Below, in pieces: positions 46,231-57,321 of a stretch of DNA of 64,000 nucleotides. The stretch is from the NCBI GenBank assembly GCA_963791495.1, contig CAWBST010000017.1, forward strand, positions 1 through 64,000. Direction: 5' to 3'. The translations under genes were made by a program, and so were the position numbers. The DNA comes from JAMXLO01 sp963791495. Its GTDB lineage: Bacteria > Pseudomonadota > Alphaproteobacteria > Acetobacterales > Acetobacteraceae. Each line of letters starts with the position of its first letter. The first letter of the stretch is position 1. The notes under the pieces are model-generated. The model made no database searches. It had not been told where the DNA came from and saw only the letters and a program-made list of their open reading frames with translations.

Positions 46231-46348
46231 GTCTATGTCGTGGACTGGCCCTCCGTAAGTATCCATCCCGAAGGTTTGCGAGTAGCAAACGCATCGCTTG
46301 GTTGTGCTTTTTGGGTCGAAGTTGCCGAGTTGGCGCGAGCTTATGCGA

Positions 46349-47413
46349 CTAAGTCCTCAGGACATCCGCCGCCACGGCGATCAGCCTTCGGGTGTCGTCC
46401 TCCGTCCCGACCGTGATGCGCAGATAGGGCGCGATGCGCGGCTTGTCGAAATGCCGAACCAGGACCGCACTTTCGCGCAGCGCGGTCGCGAATTCCGCCC
46501 CGCCCCGCGCCGGATGCCTGGCGAAGACGAAATTCGCGTTGGAAGGGAGAACGACGAAGCCGAGTTTGGTCAGCTCTCGCGTCATCGCTTCCCGACCAGC
46601 GACGACCTTGGCGCAGCTCTCGCGGAAATAGGCCTCGTCGCGAACCGATGCCGTCGCGCCCGCCTGGGCGATGCGGCCGAGCGGGTAGGAATTGAAGCTG
46701 TCCTTGACGCGGCGCAGCGCCTCGATCAGCCCCGCATCGCCGAGAGCATAGCCGACGCGCAAGCCGGCCAGGGCGCGCGACTTGGACATCGTCTGCACGA
46801 CCAGCAGGTTCGGATGATCGGCGATCAACGGAACCGCGCTCTCGCCGCCGAAATCGACATAGGCCTCGTCGATCAGCACCGGGATGTTGGAATGATCCTC
46901 CACCAGTCGGACGATATCCGGGCGCGGCAGCGCGACGCCCGTCGGCGCGTTGGGATTGGCGATCACGATCGACCCCGCCTCGCGCCGATAATCGTCAACC
47001 CTGACGCGCATTCCGTCGTCCAGCGGCACGGTTTCGCAGGCAAGGTCGAACAATTGCGCCCATACGGGATAGAAGCTGTAGGTAACGTCGGGAAAGAGCA
47101 GCGGCCTCGGCTGTTTCAAGAGCGCGACGAAAGCATGGGCGAGCACTTCGTCCGAACCATTGCCGACGAACACCTGTTCGGGCTTCACGCGGTGATGGGC
47201 GGCGAGAGCCTCGCGCAGCTCCGTCGCCTCGGGATCGGGATAGAGCCGCAGGGTGTCGGTCGCGGCTTCCCGCATCGCTTCCAGCGCGAGCGGCGAAGGA
47301 CCGAACGGGCTTTCGTTGGTGTTGAGCTTCACCAGATTGGCGATGCGCGGCTGCTCGCCGGGCACATATGGCAGGAGCTCACGCGCAAGCTGGCTCCAGA
47401 GCGGCTTCATCAT
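46349..47413 (-). CDS. hisC: Histidinol-phosphate aminotransferase
   Basis: A 354-residue PLP-dependent class I/II aminotransferase. The order is 'LVKLNTNESPFGPSPLALEA', 'VFVGNGSDEVLAHAFVALLK', 'SIVIANPNAPTGVALPRPDI', 'IPVLIDEAYVDFGGESAVPL', and the Schiff-base Lys in 'LLVVQTMSKSRALAGLRVGY'. All are typical of HisC. It converts imidazole-acetol phosphate and glutamate to histidinol phosphate, and may also act on aromatic amino acid precursors. Other his genes are not adjacent, so it may be one of several HisC paralogues. Confidence 0.92.
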   Translation of the reverse strand: MMKPLWSQLARELLPYVPGEQPRIANLVKLNTNESPFGPSPLALEAMREAATDTLRLYPDPEATELREALAAHHRVKPEQVFVGNGSDEVLAHAFVALLKQPRPLLFPDVTYSFYPVWAQLFDLACETVPLDDGMRVRVDDYRREAGSIVIANPNAPTGVALPRPDIVRLVEDHSNIPVLIDEAYVDFGGESAVPLIADHPNLLVVQTMSKSRALAGLRVGYALGDAGLIEALRRVKDSFNSYPLGRIAQAGATASVRDEAYFRESCAKVVAGREAMTRELTKLGFVVLPSNANFVFARHPARGGAEFATALRESAVLVRHFDKPRIAPYLRITVGTEDDTRRLIAVAADVLRT

Positions 47414-47743
47414 GGGTGGGTCCGGTTGGATGGCGATCGCCGAACCTAGTCGAGTAGACGCTCGATCGGTAGCCGGCCGCTGGAGCTGTGTCTTGTCAGG
47501 TCACCCGCCAGCCCGAGACCGGACCGTCCAGCTCCCAACATCCTTTGCGGGTATCTGGTTATCGGCCTGAGTGGAGTCGTAGGGGGCTTCCGGCACGGGG
47601 CTGAAGTGTCATTCGTCACTGACCGGTTGGAACACCGGAGACAGCGATGAACTGGCGGCGGGGGCCGCCGATCCGACCAGTGCCTTCACCCAGATCAATG
47701 TTATATCACTCGGCCGATCGTCCAAGGTCGCGGCAAGGCTAAG
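47414..47743. other. Intergenic region, nothing recognised
   Basis: About 330 bases between hisC and the GMC oxidoreductase with no supportable gene. Confidence 0.4.
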
Positions 47744-49318
47744 TCAATTCGCCGCTATCCAGTCGACTGCGCGCTCGCCTATCATGATCACCGTCGCATG
47801 AGCACCGCCCGACCTGGGAATGCGCGGCATCACCGACGCATCGACCACCCACAACCCTTGGACGCCCTTGACCCTGCAGTATTGGTCAACAACCGCCATC
47901 GGATCTGTATCCGGTCCCATCTTGCAGGTCCCGGACACGTGCCTGGCAGTGCCCACGGTCTGACGTATCCATAGGTCCAAAGCGTTGTCGTCAGTCAGAA
48001 TGTCTTCCGTGGGGTGGATCCGGTAATCGGCCACGTCCTTATACGCGTCGGATTCCAGCAGCCTCATCGCCATTCGCAGGCCCTCCCGCACCCGCCGAAT
48101 GTCGTTTGGATGCTGGAGATAGCAGTAATTGAATGACGGCTGGACGCTCGGGTCGGCCGAGGCCAGCCTGACGTAGCCTGAGCCGTCGGGTAGCCCAAGC
48201 GTGCATGAGATCCGTGCCACCTGCTCGGGAGGAACGTCACCGCTCAGGTACTTGGTCCGTACACCAGGGACGCGCTCCCGCCGTTCGTCGACGACTGAAC
48301 TGGTCCTCAGGACCATATCGTTGACGGCGCTCGACCCTTGGGCCGTGTAGTGCAGGCAGAAGTGCACCGCATCGACATGAGCAGCGAGAGAGATGCCGTC
48401 CTTGACCTTGAAGGTCATCTGGGCGCTGAGATGGTTCCACAGGTTCCGGCCCACGCCGGGGAGATGACAAACTGTCGGTATCCCAAATTGCCGCAGTTGG
48501 TCCTCGGGGCCGATACCCGACAGCATCAGCAGGTGGGGAGACCTGATGGCGCCCGCGCTCAGCACCACCCGGCCGGCTTCGACATGGAACACCTCCCCTC
48601 CACTTTCGGCTTCCACCCCGACGGCCTCGCCATCCCTGATCACGATCTTCCGGACAAACACCCCGCCCCGCACCGTCAGGTTCAGATGGTGGCGCACTGG
48701 GTTGAGGTGGGTCATGGCGGTGCTCATTCTCACGCCGTCGATGTTGTTCGACGGAGACACACCAAGGCCGGCAGGATGCAGGCCGTTCGTATCGTTCGTG
48801 GTGCCGAACCCCGCCTGCACGCAGGCCGAATGGAAAGCCTGTTGGATGGTGGGCCAGGGCCCTGACTGACGGCGCCTGACGGGCATCGGTCCGTCCGAGC
48901 CATGACACTCGTCCTGAATATCGAGATCGTGCTCCGACTTGCGAAAGTACGGCAGGATCTTCTCGTACGACCATTCATCGTTGCCGAGAGCCGCCCAGGA
49001 GTCGAAGTCCTCTGGAAATCCCCGTTGCATGGCCTGACCGTTGATCGACGAGCCTCCCCCGATCACCTTGCCCTGCGCGACGTGGATCGGCCCTTGCTCC
49101 TCGGTGATGGTGCCGCGCAAGGCCCAATTGTGTTGTGAGTCCGGGGCTTCGGCAAAGCGCGTGTGGCCGAACTTGATTTCGTCCGGAACATTGGCCGGAT
49201 CAGGGTAATCCGGTCCGGCTTCCAGCAGCAGCACGGAGGTATGTGTGTTTGCCGCCAATCGCCCGGCCAGCACCGATCCAGCCGCTCCGCCGCCAACGAT
49301 AACCACGTCGTACTTCAT
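47744..49318 (-). CDS. GMC-family FAD oxidoreductase (choline dehydrogenase-like)
   Basis: A 524-residue flavoenzyme. 'MKYDVVIVGGGAAGSVLAGR' binds the FAD ADP moiety, 'GKVIGGGSSINGQAMQRGFP' is GMC signature 1, and 'VVLSAGAIRSPHLLMLSGIG' is signature 2. The catalytic His pair lies in 'QTVGTARHVSGTCKMGPDT' and 'RSGGAHATVIMIGERAVDWI'. It oxidises an alcohol to aldehyde; the native alcohol and electron acceptor are not evident. No signal peptide, so cytosolic. Divergent from the monooxygenase gene. Confidence 0.93.
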   Translation of the reverse strand: MKYDVVIVGGGAAGSVLAGRLAANTHTSVLLLEAGPDYPDPANVPDEIKFGHTRFAEAPDSQHNWALRGTITEEQGPIHVAQGKVIGGGSSINGQAMQRGFPEDFDSWAALGNDEWSYEKILPYFRKSEHDLDIQDECHGSDGPMPVRRRQSGPWPTIQQAFHSACVQAGFGTTNDTNGLHPAGLGVSPSNNIDGVRMSTAMTHLNPVRHHLNLTVRGGVFVRKIVIRDGEAVGVEAESGGEVFHVEAGRVVLSAGAIRSPHLLMLSGIGPEDQLRQFGIPTVCHLPGVGRNLWNHLSAQMTFKVKDGISLAAHVDAVHFCLHYTAQGSSAVNDMVLRTSSVVDERRERVPGVRTKYLSGDVPPEQVARISCTLGLPDGSGYVRLASADPSVQPSFNYCYLQHPNDIRRVREGLRMAMRLLESDAYKDVADYRIHPTEDILTDDNALDLWIRQTVGTARHVSGTCKMGPDTDPMAVVDQYCRVKGVQGLWVVDASVMPRIPRSGGAHATVIMIGERAVDWIAAN

Positions 49319-49598
49319 GGTCCCCCCTCATCGACATTCCCCGGATTCCCGGTTCCACGATGGCTAGCGTCTCGCCTTTTCACGGCTATCGCAACACGCC
49401 TCGCCCGGTTGGGCCCACCCCGTTCGCCGCCCCGATCAACTTCGGTTGCCCAACGTATCGCCATCCTGTTCCATCGCTATCGCACCTGCATTGCCTAGCC
49501 GAATGACAGTCATAAGTACCCCGCGGGTTCTTCGTCCCAACGGCCGCCGCGTGGTAGGCATCTGCGCCAGCCAGGCCACGTCACAGGAACTGAAAGCC

Positions 49599-51103
49599 AT
49601 GGACGACGCAGCAGCATCAGCCGAGGCCACCCCACTGCGGACCGAGCACTTCGACGTCCTCATCGTTGGAGCGGGAATCTCTGGCATCGGCGGCGCCTTT
49701 CACCTCTCGAAGCAGTGCCCCGGAACACGCTTCGTCGTCCTGGACTCGAAGGAAAGCTTCGGCGGTACGTGGCTCACCCATCGCTACCCGGGCATCCGAT
49801 CGGACAGCGACCTGCATACGTTCGGCTATCGCTTCAAGCCATGGCGTGGTGCGCCGATCGCCACCGCCGCCCAGATCATCAGCTACATGGCCGAGGTCAT
49901 CGACGAGAACGACCTCGGCCCGCACATTCGCTATCGGCACCAGATTTCCTCGGCAAGCTGGTCGAGCCAGGAGAATCGCTGGACAATCATCGCCCGCCGC
50001 ACCGACACCAAAGAAACCGTCACGTTGACCGCGAACTTCCTCTGGATGTGCCAGGGATACTACCGCCATTCAGAGGGCTACACGCCTCATTGGGATGGCA
50101 TGCAGACCTTCAAAGGCCAGATCGTTCACCCGCAAACCTGGCCGGAGGACCTGGACTATCGCGGCAAGAAGGTTGTCGTGATCGGCTCGGGCGCCACCGC
50201 GGCGACGCTCATCCCGGCGATCGCGGCTGACTGCGACCACGTCACGATGCTGCAGCGCTCGCCCACCTACTACATGGCCGCCCGCAATGTGAATGAGCTC
50301 GCCGAGACGCTGCGCGAGCTGCAGATCGACGAAGCATGGATCCACGAAATCGTACGCCGCAAGATCCTGCACGATCAGGCTGCCTTCACGCGCCGGACAT
50401 TCGAGGACCCCGATACCGTGAAGCAGGAACTCATCGCCGGTGTTCGCGCACACCTCGGACCCGACTACGATGTGGCGACGCACTTCACCCCGACATACCG
50501 GCCCTGGCGACAGCGTCTCGCCTTCGTGCCCGATGGCGACCTGTTCCAGGGAATCCGCTCGGGCAAGGCGTCCGTCGTCACCGACGAAATCGAGCGATTC
50601 ACCGAGACCGGCATCCTTCTCAAATCCGGCACAGTGATCGAAGCCGACATCGTCGTGACGGCGACCGGCTTCCACCTCTGTGTACTCGGCGACATCGACT
50701 TCACCGTCGACGGCAAGCCTCTCGTCTTCTCCGACACCGTCACTTATCGCGGCATGATGTTCACCGGCGTGCCCAACATGGCGTGGGTCTTCGGGTATTT
50801 CCGCGCCAGTTGGACGTTGCGGGCCGATCTGGTCGCCGACTTCGTCTGCCGGCTGCTCAATCACATGAAGCAGAAGGGCGCACGGCGTGTCACGGTGGCG
50901 CTTCGACCCGAGGACCAGGACATGCCATTGCTTCCCTGGATCGACACGGAGAACTTCAATCCAGGTTATGTCCTGCGCGGCATGCACCTGCTGCCGAAAC
51001 GAGGCAACACGCCTCTGAATGGCAACACTCGCAGGACTACTGGAGCGAGAAGGACCAGTTCCCGGCGATCGACCTCGACGACACGGCATTCGTCTACGCC
51101 TGA
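49599..51103 (+). pseudogene. Baeyer-Villiger-type flavin monooxygenase, C-terminal frameshift
   Basis: About 500 residues. 'FDVLIVGAGISGIGGAFHLS' binds FAD. 'FKGQIVHPQTWPEDLDYRGK' contains the Baeyer-Villiger fingerprint F-x-G-x3-H-x3-W-P. 'VVVIGSGATAATLIPAIAAD' binds NADPH, and 'VVTATGFHL' is the FMO ATG motif. Near 51015 a small indel moves the frame; the expected end (WSEKDQFPAIDLDDTAFVYA, stop 51103) is in the other frame. In the unshifted frame the protein instead runs to 51182 with an Arg/Ser-rich tail. Only about 30 C-terminal residues are affected, so it may still fold, or this may be a sequence error. An in-frame ATG at 49503 is an alternative start. Confidence 0.8.
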
Positions 51104-51178
51104 CCCCTGGGGTTGTCGCCGTTGCCCGACGGCAGTAGCTGTTCGGCAGGCAGCCTCTCATGCATGGAGGGACCGACA

Positions 51179-51460
51179 ATGAAGGCAACCCTGAACGGCC
51201 ATCAGATCGCGGCCAGCGACGACATCGTCGAGGTTGGCGGCTACCACTATTTCCCGCCATCCGCGGTTCGCCTGGAATGGCTGGAGAAGGCCAAGAAGAC
51301 CGACCATGACCTTGAATGCCCGCACGGCGTGCAGTTCTACGACGTGGTAATCGACGGCGTCCGCCATGTGCGCAATGCCTGGATCTACGAGGCACCGCAG
51401 CCGAAGATGGCGCAGGTGCGGGACCGCGTCGGGTTCTGGGAGGACGTCGAGGTCCGCTGA
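51179..51460 (+). CDS. DUF427-domain protein
   Basis: A 93-residue single-domain protein: 'MKATLNGHQIAASDDIVEVG', 'GYHYFPPSAVRLEWLEKAKK', then 'CPHGVQFYDVVIDGVRHVRN', 'AWIYEAPQPKMAQVRDRVGF'. This is the complete DUF427 fold. Members are common and widely conserved, but no biochemical role is established. It has a GGAGGGACC site and follows the monooxygenase gene by 75 bases, so it is probably in the same transcript. Confidence 0.9.
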   Translation: MKATLNGHQIAASDDIVEVGGYHYFPPSAVRLEWLEKAKKTDHDLECPHGVQFYDVVIDGVRHVRNAWIYEAPQPKMAQVRDRVGFWEDVEVR

Positions 51461-51470
51461 GCCCCGCGGT

Positions 51471-52274
51471 TCAGCCCTTCGCCGTATCGAGCGTCGGCAG
51501 CCGGAAGCGGTCCTGCGGATCGTCCCAGCCCTTGAACTGCGGCGGCCGCTTCTCGGCGAACGCCGCGCGCGATTCCATCAGGTCGCTCTTGGCGCCGTGC
51601 TCGTGCAGCGCGGCGGCCAGGCGCACTTGATCCCCTGATGGCGCCGGACGCATCTGCCGCATCATGTGCACGGTGTTGACGCGCGAGGCGGGCGGCAGCG
51701 TCAGCAGATGCTCCGCCATAGTCATGGCACTCGGTATCAGATCATCCGGATCGACCAGGCGGTTGAGGAACCCCACGTCGTAGAACCGCTCCGCGGTGAA
51801 GCGAAAACCGAGAGCCATTTCCATCGCGATCGGATACGGCAGATTGGCGACGTGCCCGTGATTGTAGCCGCCGAGCAGCCAGCGCTTCGCCTCCGACACC
51901 TCGAACACCGCGCCGCGCACCGCGACGCGCAGATCGGTGCGCTCGACCAGCATGAAGCCGCCGCCCATGGCGAAGCCGTTGACCGCGGCGATCACCGGCT
52001 TCTCCAGCGCTCCCGACATGAACGGGTCCTCGATGGCGGGCCGCCTGCCGCCCGGCGCGCCGTTGGCCAGTGATTCCTTCATGTCTTCGCCGGCGCAGAA
52101 CGCGCGACCCGCACCGGTGAAGATCGCCACCTCCAGCTCATTGCTGTGGCGGAATTCAGTCCAGGTCTCGGCGAGCTGGGTGCGCATCTCTTGGTTGAGC
52201 GCATTGAGCCGCTCAGGCCGGTTCATGCGCACAACAAGGATCTGGCCGTGGCGCTCGGTTTCAACGACAGGCAT
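51471..52274 (-). CDS. Enoyl-CoA hydratase/isomerase family protein
   Basis: A 267-residue crotonase. The ATG at 52274 follows AAGGAG; the ATG at 52301 has no site. 'ILVVRMNRPERLNALNQEMR', 'IFTGAGRAFCAGEDMKESLA' and 'KPVIAAVNGFAMGGGFMLVE' form the CoA pocket and oxyanion hole. 'EVSEAKRWLLGGYNHGHVAN' is at the usual catalytic Glu region. It probably hydrates an enoyl-CoA in fatty-acid or related catabolism, but could be an isomerase. Convergent with DUF427. Confidence 0.9.
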   Translation of the reverse strand: MPVVETERHGQILVVRMNRPERLNALNQEMRTQLAETWTEFRHSNELEVAIFTGAGRAFCAGEDMKESLANGAPGGRRPAIEDPFMSGALEKPVIAAVNGFAMGGGFMLVERTDLRVAVRGAVFEVSEAKRWLLGGYNHGHVANLPYPIAMEMALGFRFTAERFYDVGFLNRLVDPDDLIPSAMTMAEHLLTLPPASRVNTVHMMRQMRPAPSGDQVRLAAALHEHGAKSDLMESRAAFAEKRPPQFKGWDDPQDRFRLPTLDTAKG

Positions 52275-52352
52275 GGGGCAGGGCTCCTTTGGCGCCGGCA
52301 TGTCGGCCAGCGGAGGCTAGCAGACCGCCATCATCCATGCACGGGCGGGACC

Positions 52353-53549
52353 TCAGACCGTAGGGTCCACGCCTGGATGATGGATCACCATCCGATAGCA
52401 ATCGAGACTGCGGCTGAGGAACTCGTATGCGGCCCCCCACAGATACAGACGAAAGCGGCGGTAGTTGAACTCACCGAAGTTCTCGACGACGAATGCATGG
52501 TTGGCATCGAAGTTGCGCGCCCACTGCTGGAAGGTGAGGAAATAGCTGTAGCGGTCGTTGAAGATCTCAAGGACGCGGAGCGGCGTCGCGGCAAGCTTGT
52601 CGAGGAAATCGTGCAACACGAGGAAGGAGTGGTTGCCGGGATAGATGTACTTCACCATGAACGACGACAGCTCGTACTTCCTGGTACAGGCACTGCCGTC
52701 GAGAAAGATATAGCCACCGGGCTTTAACAGCGATGCAAACCTGTCTAGCACGCGATCGTATTGAGGCAGGTGTTCAATCACGCCCATGATGACGATGGCG
52801 TCGTATTTCCGTTCCGTCTGATACGTCAGGAGGTCTGCGTGGATGAGTTCCCAGGCATACCCGAGGTCCTGGGCCCGGCGAACCAGATAGTCGATCGAAC
52901 TTTGGGAGATGCTGATCCCAGTGCACTTGACCCCTCGGCGCGATGCGTATTCGAACCACGCGCCCCACCCTGGTCCGACCTCAAGGATATGGTCGCCTGG
53001 CTTCAGCCGCAGCTTCTCATAGCAGTAGTCGAACTTCCGGGTGGTCGCGGCATCGAGTGTTTCCGCGGCACTCGTATAGACCCCCTGCGTGTAGCAAGGG
53101 GTCCTGGGATCCAGGAAGCTCAGGAAGAATTCCGGGTCGACATCATAATGCGAGGTTATCGCCGCCTTGTTGGTCCGCACCTGCCCCATCAGCAGCGGCT
53201 GCAGGAAGCGCCATGCCGACATCAGAGGGTGCCGGTCGCCCATCGATTGCCGAAGCTCGAATGGCCGCAGCATGTCACCGTCGATATCTATGTCGCCTGC
53301 CAGATACGCATCGGCGAACTTGACCTGATCGAGGCTGGTGATGGCCCGCACGGCGTTCCTGTTCTTCAGCCTCACATGGAAGCTCGGCGCGCCCTGGCCG
53401 AAGCGGCGGGATCCGCCATCAGGGAAATACATTTCGAACGGCACATCGGTCCTGGCAAACGCCCGTGCAATGCGCTCAGGCCAGAACCCGGCTTGTGGGA
53501 CCGCAGGTGACGCGCCACGCTGCCGCCGGACAGTCACTTCCTCGGACAT
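52353..53549 (-). CDS. Cyclopropane-fatty-acyl-phospholipid synthase family methyltransferase
   Basis: A 398-residue protein. Residues 40-130 are the N-terminal lipid-binding part. 'VRTNKAAITSHYDVDPEFFL' and 'LDPRTPCYTQGVYTSAAETL' are hallmark CFA-synthase segments. 'GDHILEVGPGWGAWFEYASR' is SAM motif I. 'YDAIVIMGVIEHLPQYDRVL' and 'GGYIFLDGSACTRKYELSSF' follow. It adds a methylene group from SAM to unsaturated phospholipid chains, or acts on a related lipid. GAGG precedes the ATG. Divergent from groES. Confidence 0.87.
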   Translation of the reverse strand: MSEEVTVRRQRGASPAVPQAGFWPERIARAFARTDVPFEMYFPDGGSRRFGQGAPSFHVRLKNRNAVRAITSLDQVKFADAYLAGDIDIDGDMLRPFELRQSMGDRHPLMSAWRFLQPLLMGQVRTNKAAITSHYDVDPEFFLSFLDPRTPCYTQGVYTSAAETLDAATTRKFDYCYEKLRLKPGDHILEVGPGWGAWFEYASRRGVKCTGISISQSSIDYLVRRAQDLGYAWELIHADLLTYQTERKYDAIVIMGVIEHLPQYDRVLDRFASLLKPGGYIFLDGSACTRKYELSSFMVKYIYPGNHSFLVLHDFLDKLAATPLRVLEIFNDRYSYFLTFQQWARNFDANHAFVVENFGEFNYRRFRLYLWGAAYEFLSRSLDCYRMVIHHPGVDPTV

Positions 53550-53635
53550 GTTACCGCCTCGCAGTCGACACTGACTCCCGCTTCCCCCAATTCGCTGTCA
53601 ATTACGCTCCCGGAGCCAAAGAGTTGCGCCAGCGG

Positions 53636-53664
53636 CTTGAATACCAACGCCAAGCGTCCCAGAT
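53636..53664 (+). promoter_or_regulatory. RpoH-like heat-shock promoter of groESL
   Basis: CTTG at 53636-53639 and CCCAGAT at 53658-53664, 18 bases apart, resemble the alphaproteobacterial sigma-32 promoter and directly precede the CIRCE operator. Pattern match only. Confidence 0.5.
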
Positions 53665-53667
53665 GAG

Positions 53668-53694
53668 TTAGCACTCCCAGGACCAGAGTGCCAG
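53668..53694 (+). promoter_or_regulatory. CIRCE operator (HrcA binding site)
   Basis: TTAGCACTC, 9 bases, then GAGTGCCAG: this matches the CIRCE consensus TTAGCACTC-N9-GAGTGCTAA except at the last bases of the right arm. It lies 85 bases before groES, the usual place for HrcA repression of groESL. Confidence 0.88.
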
Positions 53695-53778
53695 CCGATC
53701 TGCACCTGAAGCGTGCAGGCGAGGCATGGGGCAAGTCGACCAGCCTTCATAGGCTGGCACCAGGACAGTCAGAATCCA

Positions 53779-54096
53779 ATGAAATTTCGTCCGTTGCACG
53801 ATCGGGTGGTGATCCGTCGTCTCAATGCCGAGGAGAAGACCTCCGGCGGCATCATCATCCCTGACACCGCCCAGGAAAAACCCATGGAGGGCGAGGTCGT
53901 CGCTGCCGGTCCAGGAGCCCGCAACGAGCAAGGCCAGATCGTCGCCCTCGAGGTCAAGGCCGGTGATCGCATCCTGTTCGGCAAGTGGTCGGGCACCGAG
54001 GTGAAGCTCGACGGCGAGGAACTCCTGATCATGAAGGAGTCGGACATCATGGGCATCATCGAGGGTAGCCCGGCGGCCAGGAAGAAGGCCGCGTAA
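53779..54096 (+). CDS. groES: Co-chaperonin GroES
   Basis: A 105-residue cytosolic co-chaperonin that caps GroEL. 'MKFRPLHDRVVIRRLNAEEK' is the family opening. 'TSGGIIIPDTAQEKPMEGEV' is the mobile loop that touches GroEL. 'VKAGDRILFGKWSGTEVKLD' and 'GEELLIMKESDIMGIIEGSP' complete the fold. The tail (AARKKAA) is somewhat longer than usual. It lies 37 bases before groEL under a CIRCE operator and an RpoH-like promoter. Confidence 0.97.
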   Translation: MKFRPLHDRVVIRRLNAEEKTSGGIIIPDTAQEKPMEGEVVAAGPGARNEQGQIVALEVKAGDRILFGKWSGTEVKLDGEELLIMKESDIMGIIEGSPAARKKAA

Positions 54097-54133
54097 TCAG
54101 ACCCCTATCATCGATTTCAGGAAGGATAAGCAA

Positions 54134-55771
<1,638 letters not shown>

Positions 55772-55806
55772 GCGAAGCGAACCTCTGCGCGTGAGGGAGA
55801 AATCCG

Positions 55807-56004
55807 ATGGTGGATAAGGATGCGCCCGATCCGCAGTTCGACGCGAAGACCGCCCGGCTGCTGCGGCGCGAGGCTCTGCGCCGCGCAGCCGAGGAGCTTA
55901 ACACCACCTCCGGGCCGGGGCTCGAGGACGCCCTGGCGCGGATCTCGGCGGAGGTCACCGCCGAAGCTGTGGATCGCAAACGCGACCGGTCCCAGGGCCG
56001 TTAG
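55807..56004 (+). CDS. Small charged hypothetical protein
   Basis: A 65-residue hydrophilic helical protein (DAKTARLLRREALRRAAEEL, then ISAEVTAEAVDRKRDRSQGR). It has a strong GAGGGAGAA site and lies 35 bases after groEL, so it may be the third gene of that transcript. No family recognised. Its last codons overlap the end of the convergent small gene. Confidence 0.6.
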   Translation: MVDKDAPDPQFDAKTARLLRREALRRAAEELNTTSGPGLEDALARISAEVTAEAVDRKRDRSQGR

Positions 56005-56147
56005 GACTTCTTGGAAGCGTCCTTGTCGCCCATGCGCGCAAGCTGAGCAGTTGCTGCTGACTGGCTGGACTTGAGCCGTTCCGCAGCGGTCTTCTTGGGC
56101 TTCTTGACTTCGCGGTTGGATCTTTTCTGCCCCTTGGCCACAGCCAT
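56001..56147 (-). CDS. 48-residue basic protein
   Basis: A short reading frame, MAVAKGQKRSNREVKKPKKT, then AAERLKSSQSATAQLARMGD, then KDASKKS-stop. The 'KGQKRSNREVKKPKK' opening is that of a small Lys-rich protein I have seen conserved in alphaproteobacteria, function unknown. AAGGA lies just before the ATG. It is convergent with the gene at 55807, with stops overlapping (56001-56004). Confidence 0.65.
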   Translation of the reverse strand: MAVAKGQKRSNREVKKPKKTAAERLKSSQSAATAQLARMGDKDASKKS

Positions 56148-56271
56148 ATCCTTTCGGGTTGCCCGCGTAACATGATGTCACGATCCGCGGGAACAAGCAC
56201 CACAAACCTTGCGGTCTGCCCGCAAGCCTTGCCAAGCTAACCTCACGATCAGCAACCGGGAGGGCGGCTCA

Positions 56272-57321
56272 ATGGCAACCAGTGGCATGAACGATCAGCG
56301 ATCCTTCATCTATCTCGGCCTCGCGGGAGAAACCGGACGCGGCCGGACGGTAGAATCCGGCCTCTACCGCCTCGCCGACGACAGCAACGAATGGCAACCG
56401 ATGCACAGCGGCTTGCCCGAGGCACCCGCGATCCGTGCGCTCGCGGTGCATCCGCTGCACCCCGAGATCATCTATGCCGGCACGCAGTCCGGTCCCTACC
56501 GCAGCGCCGACCGCGGCGAACACTGGGAGAAGGTGCCGATCCCCGACCACGGTCTGCCTGTCTGGTCGGTGCTATTCCATCCGCACGATCCAAACGTGAT
56601 GTTCGTCGGCTACGAGAACTGCGAAATCTATCGCAGCGACGACGCCGGCGAGCACTGGACCCGTTTGCCGGTGAGCGTGCGCTTCCCCGAGATCACCACC
56701 GCGCCCGGCGCCAACCCCGCCAAGCGCGTGCTGAAGATGGATGCCAGCGTCAACACGCCTGGCCACCTGTACGCCGCTATCGAGGTTGGCGGCACGCTCC
56801 GCTCCACCGACGGCGGTGAACACTGGGAGAACCTCAGCCACGGCCAATATCTGAACGACGATGCAGTGGACATGCACGGCGTGCTGGTCAGCCGCTGGCG
56901 GCCGGGCACGGTGATCGGTATCGGCCGCGCCGGCATGTTCCATAGCGCCGATGGCGGCGATCACTGGCAGCACGTGAAGCTCGATCCGATGAACCCAAAA
57001 GGCCAGATCTACTGCCGCGACATCCGCGAAGTACCTGGCAATCCGCGCAAGGTATTCCTTGCCGCCGGCGCCGGGTTCCAGAGCGATGCCGGTGCGCTGG
57101 TGTACAGCGGCGACGGCGGCGATACGTGGTCGCGCGTCGACATGGGCACGAAGCCGCCGCACACGATGTTCGCGCTGGCGTTCGACGAGCGGCAGCCCGC
57201 GCTGATGTCGTGCGCCACCAACGGCGGCGAGGTGTACAGCAGCCGCAATGGCGGCGAGAGCTGGACCGCGCTTCCACCGCCCCCTGGTGGCACGCAGATT
57301 TACGCCCTGGCCCGGGGCTGA
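56272..57321 (+). CDS. Asp-box (BNR) beta-propeller protein
   Basis: A 349-residue protein with six Asp-box repeats (S-x-D-x-G-x-x-W): 'YRSADRGEHWEK', 'YRSDDAGEHWTR', 'LRSTDGGEHWEN', 'FHSADGGDHWQH', 'VYSGDGGDTWSR' and 'YSSRNGGESWTA', evenly spaced. They predict a sialidase/VPS10-like propeller. No signal peptide and no sialidase catalytic pattern, so it is probably a cytosolic binding or unknown enzymatic protein. GGGAGGG site. Its stop overlaps the start of the acyl-CoA dehydrogenase (TGATG), so the two are translationally coupled. Confidence 0.82.
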   Translation: MATSGMNDQRSFIYLGLAGETGRGRTVESGLYRLADDSNEWQPMHSGLPEAPAIRALAVHPLHPEIIYAGTQSGPYRSADRGEHWEKVPIPDHGLPVWSVLFHPHDPNVMFVGYENCEIYRSDDAGEHWTRLPVSVRFPEITTAPGANPAKRVLKMDASVNTPGHLYAAIEVGGTLRSTDGGEHWENLSHGQYLNDDAVDMHGVLVSRWRPGTVIGIGRAGMFHSADGGDHWQHVKLDPMNPKGQIYCRDIREVPGNPRKVFLAAGAGFQSDAGALVYSGDGGDTWSRVDMGTKPPHTMFALAFDERQPALMSCATNGGEVYSSRNGGESWTALPPPPGGTQIYALARG

